From positions 1 through 5,465 of the forward strand of contig NMQN01000471.1 of the NCBI GenBank assembly GCA_003575245.1: a stretch of 5,465 nt of DNA, given 5' to 3'. Position 1 is the stretch's first letter; the number at the start of each line of letters is the position of its first letter. Made by a program: the position numbers and the translations under genes. Below the pieces are notes generated by a model that made no database searches, had not been told where the DNA came from, and saw only the letters and a list, made by a program, of their open reading frames with translations. This DNA comes from Candidatus Atribacteria bacterium 1244-E10-H5-B2. Lineage in GTDB: Bacteria > Atribacterota > JS1 > SB-45 > 34-128. Shown one piece after another: positions 4,288-5,465 of the stretch.

Positions 4288-4335
4288 AAGGGGTGCACCT
4301 CCCACTAAGCTAAAAAGATAATGCACCCCTTTTTT
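4288..4335. terminator. 10-bp hairpin after the Ig-like gene, probable terminator
   Basis: AAGGGGTGCA (4288-4297) and TGCACCCCTT (4322-4331) are perfectly complementary, with a 24-nt loop. On the plus strand the stem runs into six T (4330-4335), a good U-tract. On the minus strand, where the Ig-like gene ends 8 nt before the T-run region, the stem is preceded by a run of A and followed by TTCCTTTC, a poorer tract. It is therefore likely a terminator for the Ig-like gene on one side and a block to opposing plus-strand transcription on the other. Confidence 0.6.
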
Positions 4336-4342
4336 GGTAAGC

Positions 4343-5465
4343 TTATTCTTCTTCAACAACTTCGAAGGTGATAACTTTGTAGACTAATAGGTCAACCTTT
4401 ATTGCAGGTGTAGAAGGTTCATCAGGTGTACCTGGTTTAACTTCCCAGACCCCTACCAGTATTGGATGAATTCCCACCGCTTCGGTGGTGAATTTTGCTC
4501 TAAATTTGTAAGTAACATCCTCCAAGGTGAACCCTTCTTTCGGTGGTCCAAATACCCATTCTTCCCAATCTGCTGTTGGAATAACATTGTAGCCCCCGTA
4601 GTCCGTATCATCTGTCATCAGGTAGTCTGCTGGATACCAGCCTGGTGGGTCTGCTGTATGGTAGCTGCCTCCTTCAGGATCATAATACTCTAATGTTGTT
4701 CCAGGTGGCAATGTAAAGTAAGCTAATATCGATTTGTCTACATCACTATTGGCTACTAGGCTTACTGTAAATTCCCCTACAGTTTCTCCATCTACAAATT
4801 CCTCTCCTTCAGTAAATGTTAGTAAATCATCTGCTATTATCTCCATCGCTTTTGATTCTGTGACCGTGACCTCTACGAAAGCCTCTATGGTTATATCACC
4901 GTCTGTGTAGCTTACGGTAATAGTAGTTGTGCCTTCTGCGACTGCAGTAACCTCACCAGCTTCGACCGTGGCAATACTATTATTACTTGATCCATAACCA
5001 CAAGAACCGGTTACATCCTCGTCGAGAGTATCATCATTATAGTGAGCAGTAACCTCTAAAGTTCCAATTGCATTTAGAAGTAAGGTCATCTCTTCAGGAT
5101 CTACTTCAATTCCAATAAGCTCAACCACAAACTCGCTGACCGTAACTACACATGTATCTTCGAAGCTCCCATCTACTGTTGTTACCGTAATAGTAGTTGG
5201 ACCTGCTGTTAATGGGGTTACTACTCCGGCATCTACGGTTGCCACTGCCGGCGCACTTGAAGCCCAAGTTACTCTTCTGTCAGTAGCCTCTGCTGGTACT
5301 ATGGTCTCCACTAACGTTCCTGTTGCTCCCTCGGCGGTTAAGGCCAAGGTTTCCGGAACTAGGGTTACGCCGGTTACCGCTACTGGTACTGCTGGTCCAG
5401 GCTCACTAACTATAACCTCTACGATATCTGTCTCGGTTATCCCTTCTTCTGTATAACTCACGGTA
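4343..5465 (-). CDS. Ig-like (Big_2) repeat protein, 5' end outside window
   Basis: The frame is open to the right edge and ends with TAA at 4345-4343. Counting from the GTG at 5461, residues 1-20 (VSYTEEGITETDIVEV...) are the end of one Ig-like domain. Residues about 25-110 form a full Big_2 domain (VTGVTLVPETLALT... WASSAPAVATVDAGVVTPLTAGPTTITV), and about 114-204 a second (LIGIEVDPEEMTLLL... NNSIATVEAGEVTAVAEGTTTITVSYTDG). Residues 205-372 form a different C-terminal domain with LEYYDPEGGSYHTA, a Trp/Tyr-rich middle and FGPPKEGFTLEDVTYKFRAKF, ending EVVEEE. The whole is very acidic. In phages such domains decorate tail tubes, fibres or capsids and bind glycans weakly; in cells they occur in surface proteins. 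The 3' neighbour is a terminator. The GTG is not the true start, as explained in the findings. The domain call is firm; the virion location is inference. Confidence 0.88.
   Translation of the reverse strand, partial: TVSYTEEGITETDIVEVIVSEPGPAVPVAVTGVTLVPETLALTAEGATGTLVETIVPAEATDRRVTWASSAPAVATVDAGVVTPLTAGPTTITVTTVDGSFEDTCVVTVSEFVVELIGIEVDPEEMTLLLNAIGTLEVTAHYNDDTLDEDVTGSCGYGSSNNSIATVEAGEVTAVAEGTTTITVSYTDGDITIEAFVEVTVTESKAMEIIADDLLTFTEGEEFVDGETVGEFTVSLVANSDVDKSILAYFTLPPGTTLEYYDPEGGSYHTADPPGWYPADYLMTDDTDYGGYNVIPTADWEEWVFGPPKEGFTLEDVTYKFRAKFTTEAVGIHPILVGVWEVKPGTPDEPSTPAIKVDLLVYKVITFEVVEEE

Noticed and set aside
5459..5461. GTG at 5461 as the real start of the Ig-like gene
   Set aside because: It falls inside a recognisable Ig-domain beta strand repeated later in the protein, and the frame is open to the right edge.
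1..5465. CRISPR array, tRNA genes, insertion sequence ends or transposase
   Set aside because: No regularly spaced direct repeats, cloverleaf with CCA-end features, or transposase motifs were seen on either strand.

Overview
The window looks like the head-gene end of a tailed-phage or prophage late region (HK97-type capsid lineage), with every supported gene on the minus strand. Moderate-to-low G+C, strong AGGAG/GAGGTG ribosome binding sites, a sigma-A-type promoter and Rho-independent terminators suggest a Gram-positive host, probably a clostridial Bacillota. No bacterial housekeeping gene is present to fix the taxon or to tell a prophage from a free phage.

Layout in the direction of transcription (right to left). 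(1) 5465-4343: the 3' part of an acidic protein built of bacterial Ig-like (Big_2) domains with a different C-terminal domain; its start lies outside the window. (2) 4335-3460: an intergenic and small-gene stretch with terminator-like hairpins, a 29-aa one-helix membrane peptide (4207-4118), a 72-aa soluble protein (4099-3881) and a second 29-aa hydrophobic peptide (3653-3564). (3) A very strong terminator at 3459-3410 closes this block. (4) 3341-1524: a 53-aa, extremely Lys/Arg-rich protein, then the large terminase subunit TerL. (5) A near-consensus promoter whose -35 box contains the TerL stop codon drives a 147-aa protein with an excisionase-like helix-turn-helix and a helical C-terminus (1456-1013). 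(6) A 347-nt non-coding interval (1012-666) rich in inverted repeats leads into (7) the HK97-fold major capsid protein, cut by the left edge (665-1).

TerL packages DNA into the shell made by the capsid protein. The basic peptide and the HTH protein sit where small packaging or regulatory proteins are expected, and either could supply the missing small-terminase function. No portal or maturation protease lies between TerL and the capsid gene, where the usual HK97 order puts them.

The most notable signal is the capsid leader. The capsid Shine-Dalgarno is part of a perfect 10-bp inverted repeat (669-678 with 723-732). The anti-SD strand can instead join an upstream helix (720-729 with 736-739 and 753-758). 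These two pairings exclude each other, as in a translational switch. Further upstream the same interval has GC-rich helices, a possible pseudoknot and a second pair of competing helices. I read this as a candidate undescribed cis-regulatory or structural phage RNA. All folding is by eye and needs covariation and probing data.
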